From NCBI RefSeq assembly GCF_002288925.2, contig NW_022098072.1, positions 19,206,326-19,270,325 of the forward strand: DNA of 64,000 nucleotides, given 5' to 3'. Positions 45,192 to 56,939 of this stretch are shown in pieces (position 1 is the stretch's first letter; every line of letters starts with the position of its first letter). Under the pieces are notes generated by a model that worked only from the letters and a program-made list of their open reading frames with translations, had not been told where the DNA came from and searched no databases. The stretch is from Delphinapterus leucas (lineage: Eukaryota; Chordata; Mammalia; Artiodactyla; Monodontidae). The translations under genes were made by a program, and so were the position numbers.

Positions 45192-45395
45192 TTTTTTTGC
45201 GGTACGCGAACCTCTCACTGCCGCGGCCTTTCTTTCCTGTTGCGGAGCACAGGCTCCAGACGCGCAGGGCCAGCGGCCGTGGCTCACGGGCCCAGCCGCT
45301 CCGCGGCATGTGGGACCCTCCCAGACCGGGGCACGAACCCGCGTCCCCTGCATCAGCAGGCAGACTCTCAACCACTGCGCCACCAGGGAAGCCCT
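45192..45395 (-). mobile_element. CHR-type SINE, short form
   Basis: Reverse copy: tttttttgcggtacgcg through ccaccagggaagccc, with a few extra bases in 'ggcctttctttcctgttgcgg'. No clear TSD. Confidence 0.9.
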
Positions 45396-45575
45396 ACCCT
45401 TTTTCTTTAAGTCAGTCAAAACCTGATTTTTTTTTCAACCAAATAACTGTAACTGAATCAAACAGAAAGACATACTATTATGAAGATGTCAATTACCTCT
45501 AAATTAATCTATAATACAATACACACCAATACCATAACAGAAATGGAACCAAGCAGTCTTAAATTTCATCTTGTA

Positions 45576-45748
45576 AAGTGGTACTCAACTTTGGCTACAC
45601 ATTAGAATCATCTGGGGGGATTTTACAACTCTGTTCCCAGGATGAACCCCAAAGCAATTAAACCAGGACCTCTGGGAGTAGAACAAAGTCTTTATTGAGC
45701 CCCTTGAGTGATTATGATGTGCTGCCAAGATTGAGAATTACTTCTCTA
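45576..45748 (+). mobile_element. MER5A-like hAT element
   Basis: 'agtggtactcaactttggctacacattagaatcatctgggg' at the left, and 'tgtgctgccaagattgagaattact' at the right, which mirrors it in reverse complement. This is the short non-autonomous MER5A layout. Name from memory. Confidence 0.65.
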
Positions 45749-45775
45749 GAAGAATAAACATGTAAGACTAGCGAG

Positions 45776-45896
45776 ACGGAGCTGCTGGGCCCGTGAGCCA
45801 TGGCCGCTGAGCCTGCGCGTCCAGAGCCTGTGCTCCGCAACGGGAGAGGCCACAACAGTGAGAAGCCTGCGTACCGCAAAAAAAAAAAAAAAAAAA
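45776..45896 (+). mobile_element. 5'-truncated CHR-type SINE
   Basis: Begins in the middle of the element at 'gagctgctgggcccgtgagcc' and ends in a poly(A) tail. The TSD aagactagc(g/a)ag flanks it (45764-45775 and 45897-45908), so the truncation was present at insertion. Both pol III boxes are missing. Confidence 0.85.
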
Positions 45897-46689
45897 AGAC
45901 TAGCAAGAAGTTTCTGGGGAAGAAAAGAAAAACGAGCAGGCTTGTCCTATCAGCAATTGAAATATAATATAAAGCTATAGTAATTAAAACAGTATATTAT
46001 GAGCACAAGAACTGACAGACAAATCAATAGAACAAAATACATACTCCAAAAAAGAGTCAAGTCTGTACAATTTAAAATATAATAGAGATGGCATTTAAAA
46101 TCAGTGGGGAAAAGAGGGACTACTCTGAATAATGTTGGGACAACTAGCTAACCATTTGAAAAAAATGAAGCCATTAAAATAAATTCTAGATTAATTGAAT
46201 GTGAAAATTAAAACTATATGTTGCTTTTGCCTATGCAGTATATATTCATCCTTATCTTGGTGAAAGAACCCCAGTTTTCCTTGGGAAACCACTCATCAGC
46301 AATATTCAATCCATTTGATTGAAGGTTGAAGTAAAAAGATGAAAAGATATTAACTCTCTCTCAAACTAAAGAATATAATAAGAACAATGAGATATCACTT
46401 ATTGACCATAATATTGGCAAAATAAAAATTTTTATTGGTAATATCTGGTCTTGTTCAGTGAGTGGGGATTAGAAACTCTCAGAGTATAAATGGCAGTAAA
46501 CACTGTAAATATATATACCTTTAATTCAGTACTTCAACTTTTGGTAGTATAATACAAGCTTACAGTCAATCACAACCACAGAGATGTACCTACAAAGATT
46601 TTATTGATGTAGCTTTGTTTCCACAGTGAAAAACTAAATGTCTTTCAAGAGGATAATATATCTATACATGTGTTGACATTAAATATTTC

Positions 46690-47660
46690 CATGACTCTTC
46701 ACACTCATTAGAATTACTATTATTAAAACACACACACACACAAAACACACACAGAAAATAAGGGTTGGCAAGGATGTGGAGAAATTGGAACCTTTGTGTA
46801 CTGCTGGAATGTAAAATGTTGCAGCCACTATGGAAAACAGTATGGTGATTCCTCAAAAACTTAAACATAGAATTACCATATGATCCAGCATTTCCACTTC
46901 CACTTTGTGTGTATACCCAAAATATTTGAAAGCAGGAACTCCAACAGAGATCTGTACACCATGTTCACAACAGCATTATTTACTGTGGTCAAAAGTAGGA
47001 GCAACTCAAGTGTCCATCGATAAATAAATAGATAAGCAAAATGTGGTCCATACGTCCAATGTAACATCAGTCTTTAAAAGGAAGGATATTTTGATACATG
47101 TACAACATGGATGAACTTTGAGGACATCATGCTAAATGAAATGAGTCACCAAAGGACAAATATTGTATGATTCTACTTATATGAATTTGACTAGAATAGT
47201 CAAATTCATAGAGACAGAAAATAGAATGGTGGTTGCCAGGGGCTGGAAGGGGGAGGAGTAGGGAGTTATTGTTCAATGGATAGAGTTTCAGATTTGCAAG
47301 ATGAAAAAGTTCTAGAGATGGGAACTTCCCTGGTGGTCCAATGGTTAAGACTCCACACTCCCAATGCCAGGGGCCGGGGGTCAATCCCTGGCCAGGGAAC
47401 TAGATCCTGCATGCCGCAACTAAAGATCCTGCACGCAGCAATAAAGATCCTGCATGCCGCAACTAAGACCTGGCACAGCCAAATAAATAAATATAGTTTT
47501 AAAGTTCTAGAGATGGATGATGGTGATGGCTGCAGAACAATGTAAAATGTACTTAATACCACAGAACTGTGCACTTAAAAATGCTTAAGATGGCAAATTT
47601 TATGTTATGCATATTTATGCATATTTCAACACAATAAAACTTTTCTATAAAAAATAAGTT
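46690..47660 (+). mobile_element. Old L1 3' end, split by a SINE
   Basis: 'ggcaaggatgtggagaaattgg', 'tgcagccactatggaaaacagtatgg', 'ccagcatttccacttcc', 'tggtggttgccaggggctgg', ending 'atttcaacacaataaaa'. The SINE at 47322-47500 interrupts the 3' UTR. A (CA)n run at about 46728-46752 lies at the left end. Confidence 0.75.
47322..47500 (+). mobile_element. Short tRNA-related SINE with 'gatcctgc' modules
   Basis: gaacttccctggtggtcc head, B-box-like ggtcaatccc, then three 'aagatcctgca(t/c)gc' modules and 'ggcacagccaaataaataaat'. Perfect 16-bp TSD aaagttctagagatgg flanks it (47306-47321 and 47501-47516). Confidence 0.93.
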
Positions 47661-47755
47661 TTTGTTTATTTATTTTGATTTCCTCAAGATTCATCTTTAT
47701 TATTGGTGTCTGGGAAATTTGCTTTTATGATGAGTCATTCACGAATGATGCTGAC

Positions 47756-48056
47756 GGGCTTCCCTGCCGGCACAGTGGTTAAGAATCTGCCTGCCAACAC
47801 AGGGGACAGGAGTTCGAGCCCTGGTCCAGAAAGATCCCACATGCCGCAGAGCAACTAAGCCCACGCACCACAACTACTGAAGGCCGCACACCTAGAGCCC
47901 ATACTCTGCGACAAAGATAAGCCACTGCAATGAGAAGGCCACGCGCCACAACAAAGAGTAGCCCCACTCACCGCACGTAGAGAAAGCCCGCGCGCAGCAA
48001 CGAAGACCCAACGCAGCCAAAAATAAAATAAAATAAAAATAAATTTAAAAAAAAAG
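47756..48056 (+). mobile_element. CHR-type SINE, long form
   Basis: gggcttccctgccggcac to the tail 'cagccaaaaataaaataaaat'. TSD gaatga(t/c)(g/t)ctga flanks it (from 47743 and from 48057). Confidence 0.9.
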
Positions 48057-48069
48057 AATGACTCTGAAA

Positions 48070-48590
48070 CACAAATATTGAGTTATGCAGCAGCTTCCTA
48101 GATGTCATTCTTCATGATCGCTTTTATAGTTTGTGATCATCAATAATTTTTATTTGTAATCATTGTTCACAAAGTAGGAAAAGTCTTTTTAAAGAGCGAG
48201 ACAGAGAGCAGAACCCTTAAAAACATCAAAGAGAATCCTTATACAGGGTCACTCACAAATGCAATTATGGAAAATTAGGTGGTGACATCATATCTTAGGT
48301 TACAAGTCACTTCTTTGTGGCATAATTTTCCATGTTGGACTTTTGCTTCACATTTCTCAGCAGCTCTATTTCACTCCCAGAAGCTAGCTGCTCATAAAGA
48401 TTCTAGTGGCCCAGTCATGCATGCCAGGGACCCAAAATCTGGAAGGATTCACTTGGCTAGCCAAGAACCCTGAACTAGAGGCGATCTGGTTTCTTTCTCA
48501 GGGCTGGAACAAAACAGTGAAAATATTTCCACTCAAAATAGAAACTGCAATCTAAAAGTAGCCCTGTTGCTTTTCTTTTAAAATAAGAAC
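48070..48590. other. Unrecognised non-coding stretch
   Basis: No named repeat or supported frame. Confidence 0.4.
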
Positions 48591-48594
48591 ACAA

Positions 48595-48800
48595 GGGCTT
48601 CCCTGGTAGGGCAGTGGTTGAGAGTCCGCCTGCCGATGCAGGGGACACGGGTTCGTGCCCCAGTCCGGGAAGATCCCACATGCCGTGGAGCAGCTGGGCC
48701 CTTGAGCCATGGCCGCTGAGCCTGCGCGTCTGGAGCCTGTGCTCCACAACGGGAGAGGCCACAACAGTGAGAGGCCCGCGTACCGCAAAAAAAAAAAAAA
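48595..48800 (+). mobile_element. CHR-type SINE, short form
   Basis: Complete copy. Perfect TSD aagaacacaa (48585-48594 and 48801-48810). Its reverse frame of 136 codons (48475-48885) and others are read-throughs. Confidence 0.94.
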
Positions 48801-49002
48801 AAGAACACAAGCAGAAATAAGGAGTGGGACTTTCATTTGCCTTACACTGTGGTTCAAGAAAGGAACTGCAGCATATATAAAACAAAATCTTAACTACATT
48901 TAAAAACTGTATCTAGTGCAGTTGCTTAGTATAGAACATGATAAGGAGTGAAGAGAAATAATGCCAACCTCTTGTCAGAAAATCAGAACACTAAGCCATC
49001 TG

Positions 49003-49508
49003 CGTGTATCTGGACAAAACTGTAATTTGAAAAGATAATGCACCCTTATGTTCATAGCAGCACTATTTATAATAGCCAAGACATGGAAGCAACATAAATG
49101 TCCATCAGAAGAATGGATAAAGATGTGGTACATATATACAATGGAATATTACTCAGCCATAAAAAGAGAACAAAATAATGCCATTTGCAGTGACATGGAT
49201 GGACCTAGAGATTGTCATACTGAGCAAAGTCAGACAGAAGGGGAAAGACCAATGCCATATGATATCACTTATATGTGGAATATAAAATTTGACACAAATG
49301 AACCTATCTATGAAACAGACTCACAGACATAGAGAACAGGCTTGCAGTTGCCAAGGGGGAGAGTGGGTGGGGGAGGGGTGGCTTAGGAGTTTGGGACTAG
49401 CAGATGCAAACTATTATACATAGAAAGGATAAACAAGGTCCTACTGTATAGCACTGAGAACTATATTCAATATCTTGTAATAAACCATAATGGAAAAGAA
49501 AAAAAAAG
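49003..49508 (+). mobile_element. Young L1 3' end, 5'-truncated
   Basis: Late ORF2 ('tgttcatagcagcactattt', 'atggaatattactcagcc') and the full 3' UTR to an A-rich tail. Perfect 14-bp TSD cactaagccatctg (48989-49002 and 49509-49522). Confidence 0.93.
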
Positions 49509-49595
49509 CACTAAGCCATCTGAAGGCAGATAAATACCTTCCCTTAATATTCATTTAAATATGTACTGAGGTTTCTGAACAAACAGTGTCACTAT

Positions 49596-50424
49596 GGAAT
49601 GTAAATTGATACAGCCACTATGGAGAACAGTATGGAGGTTCATTAAAAAACTAAAAATAGAATTACCATATGACCCAGCAATCTCACTACTGGACATATA
49701 CCCAGAGAAAACCATAATTCAAAAAGACACATGCACCCCAATGTTCATTGCAGCACTATTGTAAATAGTGCTGCNNNNNNNNNNNNNNNNNNNNNNNNNN
49801 NNNNNNNNNNNNNNNNNNNNNNNNNNNNNNNNNNNNNNNNNNNNNNNNNNNNNNNNNNNNNNNNNNNNNNNNNNAACTAAAAATAGAATTACCATATGAC
49901 CCAGCAATCTCACTACTGGACATATACCCAGAGAAAACCATAATTCAAAAAGACACATGCACCCCAATGTTCATTGCAGCACTATTTACAATAGCCAGGC
50001 CATGGAAGCAACCTAAATGCCCATCGACAGACAAATGGATAAAGAAGATGTGGTACATATATACAATGGAATATTACTCAGCCATAAAAAGGAACGAAAT
50101 TCGGTCATTTGTAGAGACGTGGATGGATCTAGAGACTGTCATACAGAGTGAAGTAAGTCAGAAAGAGAAAAATATCATATGTTAATGCATATATGTGGAA
50201 CCTAGAAAAATGGTACACATGAACTGGTTTGCAGGGCAGAAATAGAGACATGGATGTAGAGAACAAACGTATGGACACCAAGCGGGGAAAGCGGCAGGTG
50301 GTGGTGGTGTGATGAATTGGGGGATTGGGATTGACATGTATACACTAATATGTATAAAATGGATAACTAATAAGAACCTGCTGTATAAAAATTAAGTAAA
50401 ATAAAATTTAAAAATTAAAAAAAA
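49596..50424 (+). mobile_element. Young L1 3' end, 5'-truncated, containing the gap
   Basis: Starts ggaatgtaaattgatacagcc and ends after 'taataagaacctgctgtataaa' in an A-rich tail. Flanks agtgtcactat / agtgccactgt are a TSD with two mismatches. The N gap and a 112-base duplicated segment lie inside it, so its true length is uncertain. Confidence 0.82.
49775..49874. other. Assembly gap (100 N)
   Basis: Exactly 100 N, the usual placeholder for a gap of unknown size. Identical 112-base sequence lies on both sides (49649-49760 and 49875-49986). Confidence 0.98.
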
Positions 50425-50439
50425 AGTGCCACTGTGCAC

Positions 50440-51050
50440 ACCTTACATAATCCGATCCAAGGAACTAGCTGACTTTGATGAAGTTCCCCGTTTGCAGCCA
50501 AACTCAGCAAAATTGTTCAAAAGGAACCAAAATAACAGGAAAAGTCTTGGGAGTCAAACCATTTATGACTGTCTGCCCTCTGACCAGTTGTGCTTCTGTT
50601 CCAATATAAAGTCACTCTTCTTAGGGACTTCACACCATCTGTTTCTGAGGTTTATTTAGACCAGGCTTAGTGATTTTATGTCAAAGGTGCATAAAAGTGT
50701 TGTTGTTTAACTCTGATATTTGGTGAGATATTTCTTGAATAAATGAAAGAGGTGTGACACCTTCATATTTCTGACATTTTAAAATTATTTTCAAATACGA
50801 CACAGAAATACTACATCACAAAAATACTATTAAAATCTGCCTACTCTCATTCTTGCAGGTGATTACAAATTGTACATTCTAGTCATCCCAGCGTCTATGA
50901 GCATGCATTTAGAACCGAAGTGGCACAGTGACTCTAATAAATGCCAGTCTTTGCTGAGAAACCTCAGAAATCCATCCAACAGCAATCTGGGGGCTCAGCC
51001 AAGGCGATGCCCATAAATCAGTTGATGAAAATAATCAGTTCTTGTTGAAA
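50440..51050. other. Unrecognised non-coding stretch
   Basis: No named repeat. The 77-codon frame at 50426 has no motif. Confidence 0.4.
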
Positions 51051-51054
51051 ATGA

Positions 51055-51469
51055 GAAGACTCCCATGATCCACCAATACCAGGACTAGGTATAAACCTTG
51101 AAAAATACATGTACAACAAGACGTGACAGAATGTTCGTGCAACACTGTCTGTAGTAGCATAATTCGGAAAAACCTAAAAGCTCATCAGCAGGAAATTAGA
51201 TGCATAAATTGTGATATAATTGTGTAACAGAATAACAGAATTTTAACTTATAGAAGTTAAAATTAATAATTACTATGTAGGGCTTCCCTGGTGGCGCAGT
51301 GGTTGGGAGTCCGCCTGCCGATGCAGGGGACGTGGGTTCATGCCCCGGTCCGGGAAGATCCCACATGCCGCGGAGCGGCTGGGCCCGTGAGCCATGGCCT
51401 CTGAGCCTGCGCATCTGGAGCCTGTGCTCCGCGACGCGAGAGGCCGCAACAGTGAGAGGTCCATGTACC

Positions 51470-51503
<34 letters not shown>

Positions 51504-51640
51504 AAAACATCGACCTGAAGCAAATACGACAAAATGCTAACATTTATTCTAATTATGAAAACCCAGGTGATTATAACTCCCCATGTACTTTTCTGTATTC
51601 ACTTTCCCCTACCACACCAAAGGTAAATCTAGTATTTAAG
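51055..51640 (+). mobile_element. Old L1 3' end, split by a SINE
   Basis: 'gttcgtgcaacactgtctgtagtagcataa', 'aaaacctaaaagctcatcagcagg' and, after the SINE, a 'gtgattataactccccatgtacttttctg' 3' block match old L1M 3' ends. Confidence 0.55.
51280..51500 (+). mobile_element. CHR-type SINE, short form
   Basis: Complete copy with about 29 A residues in its tail, the longest pure tail here, which suggests a recent insertion. No TSD was clear against the A/T-rich flank. Confidence 0.92.
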
Positions 51641-53050
51641 CGTCCTTTTTTGTTTTTACTTTTGGTTGTTGGTTCCTTCTCTATGGGAAAAAACAAATTC
51701 CCTTATTAAAAATACCTTCACACAAAACTAATCACCTAAGGATCCAACTTAAAATCCTTGACAATTTCTCTTGATAATTTGAAATGGGTTTTGTTTGTTT
51801 TTTAGGAGAGTTACTTTAAGAAGTCAAGGTATAAATTGATGCTATAATTATTTGTGAAGATCTTTCTGGATAATAATAAATCAATAATAATAATATAAGA
51901 AGAAATTAATAATAATAAATATGCTAAAACTCCTCCATGATAAATTGAAACCCTGCTTCTCAGATCCATGTTCTATATGAGGAGCCAGTGAGTTTTAGGA
52001 CAAGCTATTCCACTGTAGACTGTGGTTTTGTATATATCATATTGGGGAGAAATCTGCCTGGAGTTCCATGAGGTACTTTGTCACACTCCCAGTCTAGCTC
52101 TGGGCAGGAACCAGCCACGGACCACACTAAGTCACGTTGGCTCAGTACAGGCTCAGTGACTCATTGCAAGCCTGTCCCCAGTCATGGCCTCCATTCAGGA
52201 CCATTGGAGACATGTTACAGACCAAGAGAGGGACCAGATATGATATTGTCAGAGGGTAAACTAGGATGCCTTGGAGGGTACCCTACCTTTTATCTTTAAC
52301 TTTGATCTTTGGGGTGAGCCAAATGCACATGTAACAGACGGGGCCCTGAAAACAGATGGTACACCAAAAGGGTTTAACTGAAGCAAACTGAATGAAGGAG
52401 TTCCTTGCAAAAATGACTTGGGTCCCAGGGTTAAGGGACCAACGAAGGAAGGTGAGGCACACAGTCCAGCACCAGTGAGAACCCTGACCTCCCTCAGGCT
52501 CCACAGTGTTACTGGAGTAGGAGAGAACTGCCCTGCAGAAGAGGGGCCCACCCTCGGGACAGTGCACACAGAGGGAGGCGGCTGCTGACCAGACAGAAGC
52601 CCAGTTGCTGAGGAAGTAAATACCTCAACCCCCTACTCCCGCCCTCCCATCTTCTGCCAGTACCTCCCATTAACGGACCAACCAACAGCCAGAGGTCAAG
52701 GGCATCCGGGGATGCTGTCCATACATGGTAACAAGGCAGGACACAGAGTGCGGCAGAGAATGCATCTTGGGGCCAAACAGAAAATTAACCATCACATTTT
52801 TCCCTCAGAGAAAACAGAAAGATGGAATAACCCTATGGCATAGTTTGATTGCCAGAAAGTACAAGTGGCAGAGAATATAGGTGGAGACCAAATACTCTAA
52901 AACCTCAAACTCCAGGTTTTGCAGATGCTAACCTATAGAACAGTTCATGTCCAGGAATACCTGGTTACTTAAGAAAACATCTGAAATAATCTTTGGAAAT
53001 ATACTACAAGTTAAATTATATAATGTTAGCCTTCTGTCGATCATGATTCT
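51641..53050. other. Mostly unrecognised; possible LTR-like block
   Basis: 52490-52800 ('cagacagaagcccagttgctg', 'cccattaacggaccaaccaacagccagagg') has the look of a dispersed LTR-like repeat that I cannot name. The 102- and 94-codon reverse frames at 52261-52569 overlap in different phases and have no motif. Confidence 0.35.
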
Positions 53051-53054
53051 ATTG

Positions 53055-53245
53055 ATTATTTTATATGTTAGATATATACATAGATGATCGCTAGAGATAT
53101 ACACATAGAACATATATATAAATATATAGAATGTATTCTATATAGAGAGAATACATAGGATTATGTTTTCTACGTGTATATATAGACCATTATATATATC
53201 TGTATATAGATATATATAGTTATATATAGATATTTCTATAGATCA
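53055..53245. repeat. AT-rich low-complexity block with short palindromes
   Basis: Imperfect (TA/GATA)n. It includes a perfect inverted repeat tatatagaat-gt-attctatata at 53123-53144. Confidence 0.75.
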
Positions 53246-53598
53246 AAATATTAATGGCTAGACACGAGTGATTGGTAACTTCTGCTTCACAAAATTTCCA
53301 AGCTAAAATGACTGCATGCTGGTGGGAATGAAAATTGATATGATCTTTCTGGCAGATACTGGGGCAATATACTATCAAAAGCCCTAAAAATGTGCACGCT
53401 AACATTTTTTAAAATTCATAATGGCCAATGTAAATGCTCTTATAGGCTGTTAAGAAAAGTATAAATTGGTACAGTTTCTTTGGATGTCAGTTTGGCAGTA
53501 CCTACTAAAATTTTCCATGCACATACACTTTGACCTAGTAACTTCACTCTTAGGGAACTGAATGTGTGTACAAAATACATGAATGAGAAGAATGCTTA

Positions 53599-54896
53599 AC
53601 CTGAAACTATAAAACTCCTAGAAAAGAACATAGGCAGTAAGCTCCTTGACACTGGTCTTGATGTTTTTTAGGATTTGGCACCAAATGCAAAGGAAACTTA
53701 AGCAAAAATAAACAAGTGGGACTACATCAAACTAAAAACCTTTTGCACAGCAAATGAAATTATCAACAAAATGAAAAGGTAACCTACTGAATGAGAGAAA
53801 ACATTTGCAAATCATACATCCAATGAGGAGGTAGTATCCAAAATATATAAAGAACCCATACAACTTAATAACAAAAAAAAATAAACAATCCAATTAAAAT
53901 ATGGGCAGAGGATCTGAATAGGCACTTTTCTAAAGAAGACATACAGATGGCCAACAGGTACATGGAAAGATGCTCAACATCATTAATCAGAGAAATGCAA
54001 ATCATAACCACAGTGAGATATCACCTTACATCTGTTAGAATGGCTATTACTAAAAAGACAAGAAATAAAAAGTGCTGGTAAGGATGTGGAGAAAAGGGAA
54101 CACAACACTTGTACACTGTTGGTGAGAATGTAAATTGGTGTGGTCACCACTATGGAGAATAGTATGGAGGTTCCTCAAAAAATTAAAAATAGAGCTACCA
54201 TATGATCCAGCAATTCCACTTCTGGGTATTTATCAGAATAAAACAAAAAACACTAACTCCAAAGGATATATGCACCCCAATGTTCAGCATTATTTACAAT
54301 AGCCAAGATATGGAAACAACATAAATGTCTATCAACAGATGAATGAATAAAGAAAATGCGGTATATATACACAATGGAATATTCTTCAGCCATAGAAAAG
54401 AATGAAATCTTGCCATTTGCGACAACGTGGATGGACCTGGATGGTATTATGCCAGGTGAAATAAGTCAGACAGCGAAAGGCAAATACCATATGATCTCCC
54501 TTTTATGTGGAATTAAAAAAAAAAAAGCAAGCTCATAGATACAGAGACGAGATTGGTGGTTGCCAGAGGCTGGGGGTGGGAGCGGGGGGGTGGTTAGGCA
54601 AAATGGGTGAATGAAATCAAAAAGTACCAACTTCCAGTTCTAAAATAAGTAAGTCCTGGGGATGTGAGGCACAGCACAATGACTCTAGTTAATAACACCG
54701 TACTGCAGTCTCAAAGTTGCTAAGAAAGTAGATGTTAAAAGTTCTCATCACAAGAAAGCAAAATTCTGTTAACTAGATCCGGTGACAGATGCTAACTAGA
54801 CTTATTTGGGTGATCATTTCACATTACAAGTATCGAATCATTATGTTGTACACCTGAAACCAACATGATGTTGTACATCAGGTATACCTCAATTTA
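53599..54896 (+). mobile_element. 1.3-kb 5'-truncated L1 inserted in older L1
   Basis: Carries ORF2 C-terminal sequence ('agtgggactacatcaaactaaaaacc', 'agacatacagatggccaacagg', 'tggaatattcttcagccat') and 3' UTR to 'aggtatacctcaattta'. Perfect TSD gagaagaatgctta (53585-53598 and 54897-54910). Confidence 0.9.
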
Positions 54897-54937
54897 GAGA
54901 AGAATGCTTACTGTTTCATCGTTTGCAATAGCACTAA

Positions 54938-54975
54938 ATATGTGTGTGTGTACGTGTATATACACACATATAAAC
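54938..54975. repeat. (TG)n/(CA)n near-palindrome
   Basis: A tatgtgtgtg run followed by tatacacacata gives a self-complementary dinucleotide block. Confidence 0.6.
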
Positions 54976-55099
54976 ACATCTGACAACTATTGAAGTATAC
55001 ATCAGTAAGAGAACAGTTGAAAATGTAATCTTCTTCAAGGGTCTCCCATTTCACCAGCCATTCACTTGTATACCCTGGAAACTTAGGAGACAACCTGTA

Positions 55100-56430
55100 C
55101 CCCTCAGTGTCTAGAAGAGGATGTGGCTAGCACAATAAATATTTTTATGTCTCCTCCTTTACCCAGGATATCCAATCCATTATCAAGATGTGTTGATTTT
55201 ATTTCCTAAATATCTCTCGAGTCCATCCACTTCTTCTCCACTGCTAGGAGTGGAGTCTATCTATTTATCTCTCACCTGGATTATACAATAGCCTCCTATT
55301 TTGGTGTCTCTGCACCTACTCTGGCCACTTTCTAATCAATTCTCAGCTGCAACCAGGCATCTTTCCAAAATAAAGATCTAATCACCTCACCCCGCCCCCA
55401 ACCTTCAATGACCTAAATAGGTTAGTTTGCTAGGGCTGCCATAAAATACCACGGGCTGCATGGCTTCAATAATAGAAATTAATTTTCTCACAGTTCTTGA
55501 GCCTAGAAGTCCAAAAGCAAGGTCTTGGTTGATTTCTTCCGAGGCCTCTCCCCTTGGCTGCAGGTGGCTACCTTCTCTCTGTCCTCACATGGCCTTTTCC
55601 CTGTGGATGTCTGTGTCCTAATCTCCTTATAAGGACACGAGTCATATTAAATTAGGGCCTACCAACGTGACTTCATTTTACCCAAATTACCTCTTTAAAG
55701 GCCCTGTCTCCAAATATAGCCACATTCTGAGGCAGTAGGGTTAGGATTTCCACATATGAATTTGGGGGGACACCATTCAGCCTCTAACACCATGGCTCTT
55801 AGGATAAAGCCAAAGCTGTGTCCACGGCCGTGCGGGAGATCTTTGGTTTACCCCACCTGGTTCACTCCTTACTTGGCTTCACCCTGTCGGCAGTGTCCCT
55901 GGAGGCTGACCTATATGGGCCCTGCTCTCTGGCTGCCAGGAGGGTACGGCAAATGGGAGGCACCAGTAGGAGATCTGGAGGGTGGCAGGAGGGTAAAGTT
56001 GAGGCGCCTTTCCCCCACCTTCCTCTCTGTCAGGTCACCTCAGGGTGACTGCGTCCCTCTACTGAAAAGCCCCAGCTCCTGTGAGGCAGCCCTCTCCACA
56101 CAGTGACCAGCTGGGGTCCAGGAACTGCTCCTTCAAGTTTTGGTTCTTAAGGGCGCCCTGCTAACACCAGGGATAATGGTCACCCCTTCGGGCCTTTACT
56201 AAACCCTGTCCACACCTTTGAACTTGGACATACTGTCCTCGAATTACCCAACTGGATGTGTCATCTGCTTCCTGCCATGCACCTACTATAACTTTGTAAA
56301 GTCCTTTACGGTCTGGCCCTTTCAAAACTCTGCACCCTCATCTTACACTCTCCTCCTTCTCCTCTCTGCTGCAGCCACGCTAGCCTCCTTCAATTCTGCA
56401 GACAGGCCCACCAATTTGAAGTCTTAGCAA
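55100..56430 (+). repeat. L2 LINE fragments split by an MLT1-type LTR
   Basis: 55100-55425 ('ccaaccttcaatgacctaaata') and 55793-55870 ('atggctcttaggataaagccaaagc') are successive L2 blocks on either side of the LTR. 56270-56410 ('gtaaagtcctttacggtctggccc', 'ctgctgcagccacgctagcc') is further L2-like. 55871-56170 between them is not recognised. Confidence 0.55.
55427..55792 (-). mobile_element. MLT1-type MaLR LTR
   Basis: 'gttagtttgctagggctgccataaaataccac', 'cttataaggacacgagtcatatt', 'aattacctctttaaaggccctgtctccaaata', ending 'gggacaccattcagcctctaacac'. Same family as the forward copy at 16262-17022. Confidence 0.8.
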
Positions 56431-56939
56431 GCATACATCCCTGTTGTCTTAAAACTATTTAGGGTTATATAAAAATGTATGTAACATTTCTGTCTTAGGT
56501 CAGGTTCCCAGGGAAGCAGACGCTGACAGGAGATCCATGTGCATGAGGTTTTGGGGGGATGCCCTGGGATTCAACACCTGTGAGCGGGGAGGGAAGCAAC
56601 AGTGGGCAGAAGCAACAGCTGGGCTGTGATGCATCCCAAACAAAGGCCTTACCTGGTCCCACGGGAGCCAGAGCTGGGCTGACCCTCCATAGCTGATTGG
56701 GATTTAAGCAAGGAGACTGGGCCTCTGGCCTCCACATCCACAATCACTGCAAGTGAGCTGCCCAGGAGGAGGGGAATAACCTTAGGAGCGGGAACTTCCT
56801 TCAGCCAAGGGAGGTCCTGGGAAGGGAATCAGTTGTGAGCTGTCAGCAGTCAACACCCTCAGAAGTGGGGAAACGAGTTGCTGTGTCCTGAAGGGAGGAT
56901 CTAGGTGGCAGCCACAACAGCCGCCAAGAAATCCTACTC
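56431..56939. other. Probable dispersed repeat, not named
   Basis: 'caggttcccagggaagcagacgctgacagg' with 'tgcatgaggttttggggggatgcc' reads like an LTR-like medium-reiteration element, but I cannot assign it. Confidence 0.35.

Larger units (their letters stand above)
44800..46680 (+). mobile_element. Very old L1 fragments with SINE and MER5A-like insertions
   Basis: 44800-45185 follows L1 ORF2 RT sequence ('aaagctccaggtccatatgatttcac', 'gcagaatccagcattag', 'atggttcaacatagg'). 45955-46230 and 46340-46680 follow later ORF2 and 3' blocks ('aagctatagtaattaaaacag', 'aatgagatatcac'). Interruptions are the SINEs at 45192-45395 and 45776-45896 and the hAT-like element at 45576-45748. Confidence 0.5.
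53280..55030 (+). mobile_element. Old L1 3' end split by a younger L1
   Basis: 53280-53598 ('gtataaattggtacagtttctttgg', 'cacatacactttgacctagtaacttc') resumes at 54911 ('ctgtttcatcgtttgcaatagc') exactly at the 14-bp duplicated target of the inner L1. Confidence 0.65.
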
